Below, in pieces: positions 1-10,728 of a stretch of DNA of 64,000 nucleotides. A model generated the notes under the pieces. That model was not told where the DNA came from. It saw only the letters and a program-made list of their open reading frames with translations, and searched no databases. Each line of letters starts with the position of its first letter. Positions within the stretch are counted from its first letter, which is position 1. Position numbers and translations under genes: made by a program. The DNA comes from Haemonchus contortus (lineage: Eukaryota; Nematoda; Chromadorea; Rhabditida; Trichostrongylidae): the NCBI GenBank assembly GCA_000469685.2, contig LS997565.1, forward strand, positions 12,024,505 to 12,088,504. The letters are read 5' to 3'.

Positions 1-2296
1 TGGCTCGTAGTGCGTGGACCTGCCTTAAGAGGATTACTACTCCACACAGAATCGCACACTTTGGTTTCAGATTCTAGACGGCCGAATAAAAGCGGATAAC
101 TTCCACTTTCGGTCTTCTTGAAACCTGAGTATGTTAAAAACCTATATGGCAGAGCACAAGGAACATGTGAAAATGGTTGAATCCTTTTGCAGTGAATCAA
201 TCTTGTCTATGGAGTGAGCCCACATTCAAATACCAGTCGTAGTGATGTTTTTGAATGGCATATGACCCATGGAATGACTTGTGGTGGCCAGCCGATACAG
301 AAAATTTTCTATCCTCCTAGACGGGTCCGGCGCTGATGAGCTGACCCATAGGGATGGGGATTTGGTTAATCCAACCAATTATCGATCCGCAGTCCACGTG
401 TTTGACGATGCGCCACTTGCCACTTTATCACTTCAGCCCAGAATGACTGGATTAAAGTAAAAAAAAAATGGGGTTAGAACTGCAGCTTGGAAGAGGGGTG
501 ATTGGTTTATAGGCACGGCACGAGTTCACATGCATAATATCCTCTAAAAAATCTAAGCTGTTAAGAAAGCTCTTCGGAATTTGAAAAAAGGAGGCTAAAA
601 GTGAGCGAACATCCGATGGACGAAATGCGAAAGCAGAGAACTACGAAAATTAGTAAATTGGTCCTAAATAATCTTCTAGATCAGAGAATCGAAGGGTATG
701 TGGAGGGTGTGACTCATTAAGAGTTCTTGACGTTGGTTGAGCCCGTTGTGGTATGACCAGTTTCATTCGTTTTTTTTTTCTTTCAAATGTCGCTGTGGTA
801 TTTGAAACAGGGCGTACCCTTTAAGAGATGATGTATAACGACTTCCGAAAAGAGTATATGCGCATGCCATTACTTATCTCGGACGGACGGAAGGCTTCGT
901 TAACCTAACCGAGTGTCAGCTCAAGGTTTAATCGCCATGGCATGCATTTGGTAATGCTCATAGCTGTAATCTACGTTCACAGAGTACAAATGCACTCATG
1001 AAATCAGTTAGCAGAGTGTCGCATTGATCTAAATGTGCTCACAAGAGAAACACACAACTGTGTTCTAGACAGGCAGTTGAACGAAAATAAATCATTTTCT
1101 GAGGGAAAGGTGCAGCAGGGAGCATGGTGGTCGGACCGGTGGACTGTTTCAAAACTCTTAGTCTGTTCCCACGATATTTTCGGAAAAAGAGCAGGAGCTC
1201 CATGCCTGGAGTGAGATAAAACTCTCGCTTTTAGACTTTTGGAAGGAGGTGCTAAGTGTTGCAGATAGAAATTAATTCGATTCATACTTCTCTTCGACAG
1301 GCAGAGATCGGTATTCCAATTTGATTTCAAAAAGTTGCAGCCTAATGATTGGGTATAAGTCCTCGAAGACCCGAACACCTAAAACGTAAATCATGCACTC
1401 CAAAATAAGATTGGAGGTCAACAGATTGGCCTGGGAAGTAGGTCACTTATTAGTCGTTAAATTCGTCATACATTTCTGATCTAACTATTCCTTATTTTAA
1501 TGATTTGTGGGCGAAATGAAGGGGCCGAGCGAGTTCGAACACCAGAGATATTTCATATAAACACGCTTATATCTTTTTTTATTGCTTTTCTATTGATTAG
1601 ACGCTTTATTGATATATCTACCGAATAAATTGGAGGAGAATATTTAAGGAAAAATTGGTTGAACGATGGCCTGATTCCATAATTCAACCAATATCCCGTA
1701 TGCATCCAGAGCGACAATTTCACGATTGTCAGTTCGTAGTAGAACTCTCCCGCAATTATAGCGAGAAGTTTTTTCTCTGAATGAAATTGCGAAAATGTTA
1801 AGCATTGCTGAATGCTCAAATATGGTTCGATATAATATATTGGCTGATTGCCTTGGATCCCCTGTTTAAAAAACGAAGTTGAATTCATGACATTCTTGAT
1901 CGAGCCTGATAAGTAGTCACACCTTGTGCTCGACACAAAATTTCATGCGTTGGAATTTGAACACGTATTGTGTTTTTGAAGGTTTGAGTATGAAGTTTGT
2001 CCCCTCAATTTTCAATATGTCCATCTCTCGTTAACTGTAAACTCGAAGACAGAGACTTCTGCTTACATTGAAAGCAGGTACAAGAGGTCGAGTATGTAGT
2101 ATGCTCTTTGAGAAGAGGTCGTATTAAATCATATGTTGTCATCGACCAAATGAGGTGCTTCTGACTCATAGCTGAATATGATGATGATTGCGGAAAATTT
2201 CTGAGTATTTTTTGTGAATAGGGTAGAAAAGAAAATCGATACTGTTCACAATTCCTCCGCGAGTTGTTACAGTTATCGATCATTACGTTGATTTAG
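1..2296. other. Gene-poor left flank / upstream intron
   Basis: I see no exon with supportable splice sites here. The stretch probably belongs to an upstream intron, or to the 5' flank, of the gene that starts being readable at 2,297, because that exon begins in open frame directly after an acceptor AG. Positions about 200-430 hold a degraded copy of a dispersed repeat listed separately. The longest open frames (minus 1,553-1,936 and 1,004-1,378) are AT-rich and have no recognisable protein pattern. Confidence 0.5.
200..430 (+). repeat. Dispersed repeat R1, degraded copy a
   Basis: This copy shares the order of landmarks seen in the other R1 copies: a CATTCA start, a 'gaatg' block, 'gtggtggccagccgat', then 'tcctcctagacgggtc' and a following 'gacc' box. 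It is strongly diverged. Related copies lie near 34,719, 38,572, 43,660 and 61,975, all in the same orientation. I see no coding capacity. The family is probably a short non-autonomous element. Confidence 0.5.
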
Positions 2297-5200
2297 GATC
2301 TGGCTCTTCGTGCCATTATTTCCTTCAAATCTCGTGTGCATAAGCACCGGGTATTTGCGCAGAAGAGCTTGGCTGCTGAATCGTCCATTAAGTTGGACGT
2401 GATAGACAGCATTCCGCGTGAATTTGTTGAAGTGGATGATGATCTGGAAATGGCTGATGAAGTTGACGGGGATGAAGAACTTGCTGAGGAGCACGACGAG
2501 AGTAACGAGCAAGACGAACCCAAACCGAAGGTCACAACGACCGACGGTGAAGCGGTTTCATCTAGCGCTGAAGAGCCAGCAGCTGAAGGTGACAAGGAAC
2601 AGAATGGAGGTAGTCATAAGTAGTTTTTAATCGTTTTGTTACGATGTGAAGAAAAAGGCAAGCATGTGTAATTGCTATCCAAACCTTGTGACTCAAATAC
2701 GAATTTTCGGGGGCTCAGGGGTTGTAATGTTGGGCTCAAAAACTTCACCTAACAAGGTGCGCTGAATCGTTAGCCCGACACTATTTCTTTTGGTCAAAAT
2801 TATTAACTTAACTACCGTCATATATTCTGCGCTTTGTGTATATTTATACTTCCATTCATGTCCATCTTATTATTGTCCGTGAACAGTAGATTTAGTTGAA
2901 AACGGTGAGGAAACCACGAAACCGAAGAAAAAGGAATACGTCGACGAGGACCTTGAAGCTCCCTTTGAGATAAGTTGGGAAGGTGCTCCAGAATTCCAGT
3001 GGAAGTGTGAGTTTTTTTTTTTTCGAAATAAATTTGAAATCACGAGCACAGTGAAACTTCTCCATTTTCATCTCCGAAATTGTAGTCTTGTGAACTTACT
3101 CTTGGGAAAAAGTCTGTCGAAGGCTCTTATTCTCTTATAGTTATGAGTCGAATAAAGCCTGGTGTACCGTTTTTAATAATAATTCGGCAGGGAAGTGCTG
3201 TGGCAAATAATAAACAGTGTAATCTATTGTAATATGATCACATCCAGGAAGATCAGCAGACCTTTCTTACCCTTTACGCAAAGCACTGATGCTCTTGTCC
3301 AGAAGTCAGTAAGCTGTGATTCAAAGAAATTACTGCCTCCATGCTCGCTTGGGAAGGCGGAGCTCGTGATAATCAAAAGGGGCAACGTTCTGGGGCTCAT
3401 GAATGACTTGGAACCAGGCGAGGTTGTCGTTCAGTGGGTGTCTGAGTTATAGTTTTAGAGGTCTTACTCTAACAGCATTGACTAAATGGTGAATCAATAG
3501 GGGTAAGCGATAGCTATGGCTATCTAGACGGTGTTTAGGTACTCCTAGTGGGTGAATCCCTGCACACTCCACAAAAGGAGACGATGTATGCGCTACTTTG
3601 AACGATAGCTATGGCTATCTAGACGGCGTTTAGGTACTCCTAGTGGGTGAATCCCTGCACACTCCACAAAAGGAGACGATGTATGCGCTACTTTGAACGG
3701 TTAGTATCTCCTGTAGTGAAGTGGTTCAACCGATTGTCGACCGTTTGCTGGTGATCAGTGCTTCCAGCTAATAGGTTGCTGATAATTTCAGCAGCTACAC
3801 TTGCGTTTTTTCCTCTGAAGTGCCTAGTAAAAGGTGATGGTACGAGACTGTTGTTGCCCAGTCATCTATGGTCAAGTTGGAAAAGCCGTATGTGTGCCAT
3901 TAACATGGGTTGATGGCTCGGTCCTAGAAGTCCTTTATGTTTCCTTGCTATCGTGTTCACATCGTTTATACAAAGTTTTTAAACTTTTCGTCGCAAAACT
4001 TCCTTGCCAACATGATAACTAAATTTTGGAAAATTTGGCAGGATCTGGCCATACATCTATCTCGAGTTCCGCATACACATTTGGTGGAATGAACTAGTGT
4101 TAACGACGCTGTTACCACAGAATTTATCTATGGGTCACATCACGGGCCAATTTATGTAGATCAATCAGGTGGTTCATCTTTGTAGTGGTCTGAGGGGACA
4201 GGAGTTTTGACACTTGCTTTGGTTGACCAGTCTAAGTCATTTTTAAAACCTGCAGGCACTCGGGTCAGCTGTTATTCTGAATAGAGATCGGCGTATCTCA
4301 AAGTGGAGTAATCAACGCCAAATAGCTGTGTCTAATCTCTTGGCTTTTAGTTTGCCCTACTTCTGCACTGCTTTGCAGCCTCCTTGCTGTGGTTTGAGCA
4401 ATTATTTGCTATTTTTCAGTATGTCCCACAGCTGCAGACACTCGCCGCCTGATTTTGGAGAACGTTTTTTGGTCAGACTTGCAGAACGTGTTCATCTACC
4501 GTGTAATGTTAAAGGCAGAAACAGTTGACATCAATTTCCCAATGCGTTTCAATATAGAGGGCTCAAAGCAGATGTATGGGTGAGCCTTTTTGTTCAGACG
4601 ATTGTTTGTCCACGCCGTCTCGATATTGTTTTTCATGATGCTGATAGAACTTATGTATGAAACATGGTTTAGGAAGGTAACGATGACGTTCCAGTGGAGT
4701 ATGCAGATCATGCATGAGGCCATGCGTCATCTTATCTATGTACGTTGCCCTCTGGGTCGCCGAATCAAGATATTTCTCCCTCAGAGTAAGTTTTGCGAAT
4801 ACTCTTCCAAAACTTGTCTACTCGACGTTGAACGTTCCATTTCATTTCACTGCTTCAGCAACAAGCGCAATGAAATTGAAAGAGGAATTCGAAGGCAAAC
4901 TTGGGCGCACTATCGAGCCAACTCGACGAATGCATCAGCTTATCGTGAAAGTTCTTCCAGAAAATTACGAGGTATGTCCATTTTTGGTGTGGGAGGACCC
5001 TTTTTTACTATCAGGCGTGGTAGAACTCGTACTCGTACTTCTTTTATTCTATGTATATCTACCCTGTTTAAGCTCACCCTTGAAACTGCGAAAGAGCTGT
5101 TTGCTCCTTTGGAACCAGTCGAAGTTGAGAACGTGAAGGATGACGCGGAGTGAGTTACTTCATGTGTTGATGGTATCAGCAAAATTTATGACATTTTTGA

Positions 5201-6666
5201 GAAAATTTTCCTCTAATTAACGGTGCTAAAAAAATTTTCAGCAAGTTCAGAATAGTGTGATAATACAATAAAAATATAGAATTAGTAAATATAATAATAA
5301 TAATAACAGTTAAATGAAAATATAATTATATTTGATGTACAAATAATAAATGTAATAATAACAATAATAGTTCGTGCAGGAGACGTTAGGGCAATGTCGC
5401 CTATCATTACTAATTTTTCCAGCCAACCTTGTGCAATCGTTACCATGGCGAGCGTCGAGGATACCATCAAAGCGCATTCATCGACTTACTTTGTGACAAT
5501 AAAAGTGGATGATAAGGAGACTAAATGTCATGTGTTCCTTCGCGGAGGTATGATTTATTGGTGATTATAACTGATGCAAATCCGCGAAGTTATTTTTTGT
5601 TCCAGTTGAAGCACATTTTGGATCGCTTCTAACACGATGGGATAAGAAGAAAAACGAGAATTCAAAGAAGTCTTGTAAGTGAATTTTTTGATTTTAATTA
5701 AAATTTTATTTAATTTTAAGTATTGTTTTCCTTTTTTCTAGAGTAATAACTGTTTCAGCAAAGCGTCCTGCTGTTTCAGCAAAGCGTCCTGCTGGTGACA
5801 AGGCTGCTTCGGGCTCAGCTAAGAAACCACGTGGTTCCTCTATACGAGGCAATCGAGGGCCCGGGCGCGGCTCATCACGCGCACCACGTCCATTCGGTGG
5901 AAGAGGGGGAAGAGGTACTCAAAGTTATATTTTGGTGCTTCAGGAGTAGTGTGTAGTCGTTAACGCCAGCCGAAACAACTCAAAAAAATTCTTCGCTCAT
6001 CTCAGGCATTATTCTGCTACTCCTTTGTTTTCCTGTATTCTCTTCAATAATGAATCAGAAGCGTCGATGCGCAAAAATCAGCAACTGTAATCAATTCTTG
6101 GCGCTGCTTTTGGAATTGATTTGACTCATCTCTTGAAATTCTTATTCTTCCAGGAAGAGGACGTGCAGATCCATATTATGGTGATGCTTTCGGGTCTCGA
6201 TACGAAGCTGAAGCAAGAATGCGACAAGAGATCGAGTTACAGCAAAGAATGATCAGAGAACAGGAAATGTTAGATTCGTTTTTGTTACCGCCGTTGAAAT
6301 AGTATTCATTGTAGTCTAGGAAATAATTGAGACTGGCGTGTATTAGCCCGTACTAACTGCTACGCAATCTGATCATGTGTTACCTTTTTTTCATGCAACT
6401 AATTGTTCAAATTTGAGGATGGCCGCAAAACTGCGCGAGCAAGAGCGTTTCGGATATGGTGGAAGACCTTATGGTGAGTTACGCTAAAATATTCTCTAAA
6501 TTTTTGAGGGTTGTATTGCTATAAGTGAAATGAGGGGATTCTCGCGATTTACTTAGTTAAATTGGTGTTGCGCATACCTGTGACCATCGACACCTTTAAT
6601 GTGATTACTTTAGGTGGTTCTGCTTTCTCCTATGGAAGAAGCAGCTATGGTGGTGGTTACGAGTGA
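2297..6666 (+). CDS. Unidentified RG-rich protein, 3' part of gene (12 exons)
   Basis: Twelve exons chain with matching phases and GT/AG borders: 2297-2609, 2890-3006, 4420-4579, 4673-4785, 4859-4971, 5073-5149, 5423-5547, 5606-5674, 5759-5914, 6154-6268, 6418-6473, 6614-6666 (TGA). The 1,467 nt give 488 residues; the N-terminus lies upstream of 2,297, where the first readable codons follow an acceptor AG. Residues about 1-140 are highly acidic (Asp/Glu runs around DDDLEMADEVDGDEE). Residues about 144-362 look folded, with alternating hydrophobic strands and helices. Residues 363-488 carry basic Lys/Arg-Pro repeats, then RGG/GRG clusters, a Glu/Gln/Arg/Met-rich helix, and a Gly/Tyr/Ser-rich tail ending SSYGGGYE. 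This layout suggests a nuclear RNA- or chromatin-associated protein, but that is inference; I do not recognise the family. The exon model is well supported by phase, the function is not. Confidence 0.75.
3508..3697. repeat. 95-bp tandem duplication in intron
   Basis: Two direct copies, 3,508-3,602 and 3,603-3,697, are virtually identical (I see one T/C difference, near 3,532). Each contains 'gatagctatggctatctaga', a short inverted repeat, and 'cactccacaaaaggag'. The array sits in the 1.4-kb intron between the second and third exons of the RG-rich gene and does not touch the splice sites. The near identity suggests a recent duplication. Confidence 0.9.
5285..5370. repeat. AT-rich (AAT)n low-complexity tract
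   Basis: The tract has repeated 'ataataataataa' blocks with short interruptions. It lies inside the 273-bp intron between exons 6 and 7 of the RG-rich gene. Confidence 0.8.
5750..5791 (+). repeat. 21-bp tandem duplication containing a 3' splice site
   Basis: The 21-bp unit 'ctgtttcagcaaagcgtcctg' occurs twice in direct succession, so the acceptor TTTCAG is present at both 5,758 and 5,779. Both acceptors keep the reading frame. Use of the first adds seven residues (a second KRPA module) relative to the second. See findings. Confidence 0.9.
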
Positions 6667-9600
6667 GTTTGAATTTCAAAAAGTTCTCAATCGATTATAA
6701 AATATGAATTTTGATAATTATCAAGAGGACTGAAAAGCGGGAAATGTTTGTAGGTAGTCCTATATGCGCAATTTTTCCTGTGACTGTTATGAAAGATTGC
6801 GCAAGTTCAAATAGTATTCTTTTCAATAGCTCAACATGTTCGAATCCCCGTTGAGTTTAGTACGGGATTGTCCAGTCCTGCCATTAACAAGAAGTCTAAT
6901 ATTGATTAGTTGGAACCGGTTTTCCCGGTGAATATTGGAATTTGCGGCTTGAGTCATGAAAGGATCACTCTGGGAGCAGTTACGCGTACGTTGGCGAACT
7001 TGAATATAGCGCCAGAGTAAGTCGAGGATTCTACCGTAAGTGACCATCCCACGAGGGGAGGTGATATGTGACTCAGCTACCACATGAATCTTGTGGGAAC
7101 CGAGTTGAGGATTGAATTAACCTCAGATCAAGCCTTCGCAAGTCGTTCTGTGATATACTTTAAAACGACTTCAGTTATTTCCTCACTTCTTTGTGTCCTG
7201 TTGAAAGGAATAGGGGAATAGGGAGGGATAGGAGCTTTTTGACTCCGTTCGGTTCGGTGGATACTGTTCTACATCTACAAAAACTGAAATCTCATAGGAC
7301 GAATCAAATATGTACCTAATCTGAAAGGAAATAGAAGTTGTATGTTTGCATGGGTCACATTCAACCGCCTTCATGCTTTAGAGTGGGAGACAAATTGGTA
7401 GATCTTTCTTGAAGAGAAATGCCGAACAGTTCCAACCCCTTGTCCTATATCCTTGTCTTTTTTTTCCACCTGCACTGAATAATCCATACCATGAGGTTGG
7501 CTCTTATCGTAGCATTGATCCATCCTCGCTCATAGCAACCTGAACAAGTGGTAGGATTATCGCATTGTGGATAGAATTCATGAATAATTTGAGAAATCTG
7601 CATCGTGATGAGTGATGCAGTGCAACGAGTCTCATACAATCTACAACAACCAATCGGTTGTTAGTTTGTTATGGGTGAGGTAACTGTTATAGAATAGTGA
7701 GTCAGGTATCCTGAGTTCGGTGCTATTTTGATAAGAGATTGTGAAGAATGTTGAAAAACCACACTGGCACTCTTCGCTATCTGTAATAGTGAATTTGTTG
7801 CCATGGTCAATAACTCCTTTTCTGATTGGCGTCCGTGACTTTTGTTGTAAGTGTGCGCAGCCTACTTCGGGATTTTTTAAACGAATTGCTACATCTTTGG
7901 AAACTAAAGCAGACTTTTTCCGCTGAATGGCAGACCAAGAATAGTTGTAATCCCATGGCTTTAGGCCAGAATGCGGCTACTAAAGTCTGCACCTAGTGAA
8001 TTACATGGTCACTGTAAGGGCTAAGTACACCAAAAAGAAGTTAAAGGTCTATGGCGTACAATGAGTATTGGTTGATGCTCTTTATAAGTTTTTAATACTA
8101 CGTTTGGCTGGCCACTGGTTGTACCCTACAAGAGCTATGTACACCTCCATTCGGTCCTGGATAATTATTTAGAGGCGAGTACGCGGTTTATCATAAATGA
8201 TGATTCTATTAACGCCAACTTCTTCACTTCTTTTTTAACTTTGTAAATTTTCTAATTATTTTGGAAAAGAATTGCCCAACCTTTCTTCACTTTGATTGTT
8301 TTCTTGGAAGAAATAACGAGTAGAATTATGTTTTGATGACTCATGAGCTAACTCTCTTGAATTTCACTTTTCATAGTGTACACTATTACAATGCAAGCAT
8401 TTTAGTCGTCGTCGTTATTGAGAGAATGATGCCGCGTAGTGTCGATATCAATGAGGGCAAACGTATGCGAGGTCATGACCCGATACTGTTGATCGAGCTG
8501 TGACGCCATTATTTATGCCGAACTTACCTGATACTCTTGCTTCATAAACCTGTTTTCAAAGAAATCTCATCTGTCGTTTGAAAAACGTCTTGTTTTCATA
8601 AATATAAACCAAGTAGTATTCATCAAACAATGTAAAATTGTTTTTCCTCATCAAATGTAACTATTGTTTGTTATTTGTGTCTACGTGCTGTAGCATGTAG
8701 TGAAACTTATTCTCGTTCATTATTTATTCTGTATACGTGAATTCTTTTTCTACAGTTGCATTGTGTACGTGTTGTGGAGTAGCAAGCATAGTCGTTTCGT
8801 TGTTGTGTTTGACAGGGATCTAGCTATTCTCGTCACCAACACGTGTCCTTCTTCTTACCCTTTTGATGTCATTATCCTGTTATTAGTCGCAGGTCCTCAT
8901 TCGTTAAAGTTCCTCTTCGGAAATAAATTGTTATCGTGGATGACAGATGCAGGTGTTTCGAAGTATTCATTCATGTCGCTTTCTTTTGACTGAGCTATTT
9001 CTAAGCGCTCGTCCAACTACTGGTAGCAAAATGGTTTTTGAACGCCCACCAAGTATCGTGCTATGTAGTTCCATCCAAGTTTTGGAACTGCTCCAACTTT
9101 AAGAGCATTGGGATTGGAAGCTAAAGCACCCTAGTGGTCCGCTGCCGTAGTTTTGAAAATCAGGGCCGGTCCGTAGTTCACCACAGAACCTCGCAGTGTT
9201 GGCAAGACTAACGATTGGGTTATGCCTTTGCTGTAGTAACAGTACAATAACAGTTTTGAGAAGTTCTGGTTGCGGGAAACTGTAGAAATGTCAAGGGAAG
9301 AAGGGGTCCATTGTTGGAAAGGGGACGACTTGTGCACGTGTTCTCAATGATATGGGAATGCAGAATAGCGGTGAGAGTCTCTTAGACACCTTAAGGGGTT
9401 TGATGCTTCGCAGTAGACAGATGGTGGCGTTGCGTGGTGGTTGTTGCTCGGTTCTTTTTGGTCTGGATCTTAAGTAGCGCGGAAGGTTCTTCATGGCTGA
9501 ATATTTCCCCCTTTTCCAAGCATTTTTGGATAGGGGAGTTGTTTGGAGCGGTACTGATCGCTAAAATCTCTTACTGCTACTAGTGTGTTCGAAGTTACAC

Positions 9601-10456
9601 TAGTATCATAAATTCATTTATGCAGATTGCCATAGTTGGAATTAGTGGCAATAAAGATGTCATATTATGGCAATAAAGATGGTTTAGTGTTGGCCAACTT
9701 AGCTATCAGGCACCATTAGCATGACCTCCATGAATGTTCATGCTGTTGGCATGTCTACTATCGCGATCCCCTTGATAGCCCTTCATGGGCCACCCAAACT
9801 ACTAGTTTCGAGAAGATGAGAAAAGTCTCTAGGCTGGAGGGTCTCAACGGATTCAAAACGACGATTTTTTCAGTTTGATTCCCTTTCCTACCCCTATTTT
9901 GTATGTGCTTCAATCACTCCCTCGACATCACATTAAAATGAAACTCTCCTTGTTCTGGAAGTCCCGAAGAGTTGCAAGCAGCTTAAATCTACTTCAAAGC
10001 TGCTGCTATTTGGTTGTGCTTCAGAAGTAACTGTAACTGTTAACTGTCCTATAAGGTAAACTCAATGGTTCCCCTTGCTTGAGGATTAATCACTCAATGC
10101 GCATATGAAGGGCGCCATCAGAACAGACGATATGATCCTTCAAGTGCTCAAACGGGCTTCATGATACTCAATGGTGTTTGATGACCGCCTATTTGCATAA
10201 TATGCACCCCTGCATATGCTCGAAGTAAAATTTAAGTGCTGTCCTGTCACAAAAGGGTATCGGTAGCTCTTTGACCCGAGCTGATGCCCTCTAATTGCCG
10301 ATGACCATAAATGCTGAACATTTATGGCAGTAATTGGGCAACGCTATCAGAATGGTCTGAGAGTATTGACCATTGGGAATCTATTAGGGTGTATCCAAAG
10401 GATCTGCCGAAAGTTCTACAATAGTTCCAACTTTTCGTGGAATGTCACGGAGATCG

Positions 10457-10728
10457 CTATGGAAATCCTATAAAGGACGGTGTCCACTTGTATCGGAACA
10501 AATCTACCTGAAGGTGATAATAAATCGGAGTCAGTTGACCAGATCGAGGCTCATCTTCGACTTTCTTGTTTCCGGCTTTGAAGAGTTGGAACCAGACGGC
10601 CTCTGAACCGCTGGAAAGGGTTCCAATATCAAACGCTCGGCACAAGTTCCGCTAGGTTTCAATAGCGGAAAGGCTGGATTCGAACTAGTAAAAAAGTACG
10701 AGTCGAGTATGAGAAACATTTCGGCCAT
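10457..10728 (-). pseudogene. Mariner-type transposase fragment
   Basis: The minus-strand frame ending at 10,457 reads WFQLFKAGNKKVEDEPRSG, which matches the end of the N-terminal helix-turn-helix DNA-binding region of mariner/Tc1 transposases (family pattern WFxxFKxGxxxxEDxPRSG). Only about 60 residues are open. The catalytic DDE/D part is not recognisable downstream on this strand, and the flanking frame is broken by stops, so this is a dead fragment. Hookworms are known to carry mariner elements (the 'bandit' element of Ancylostoma). I cannot say which lineage this belongs to. Confidence 0.55.

Noticed and set aside
4590..5153. 187-codon open frame on the + strand
   Set aside because: It reads through introns. 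The true coding parts are the exons 4673-4785 and 5073-5149, while the intervening residues (HCFSNKRNEIERG and so on) are intron or out-of-frame exon sequence.
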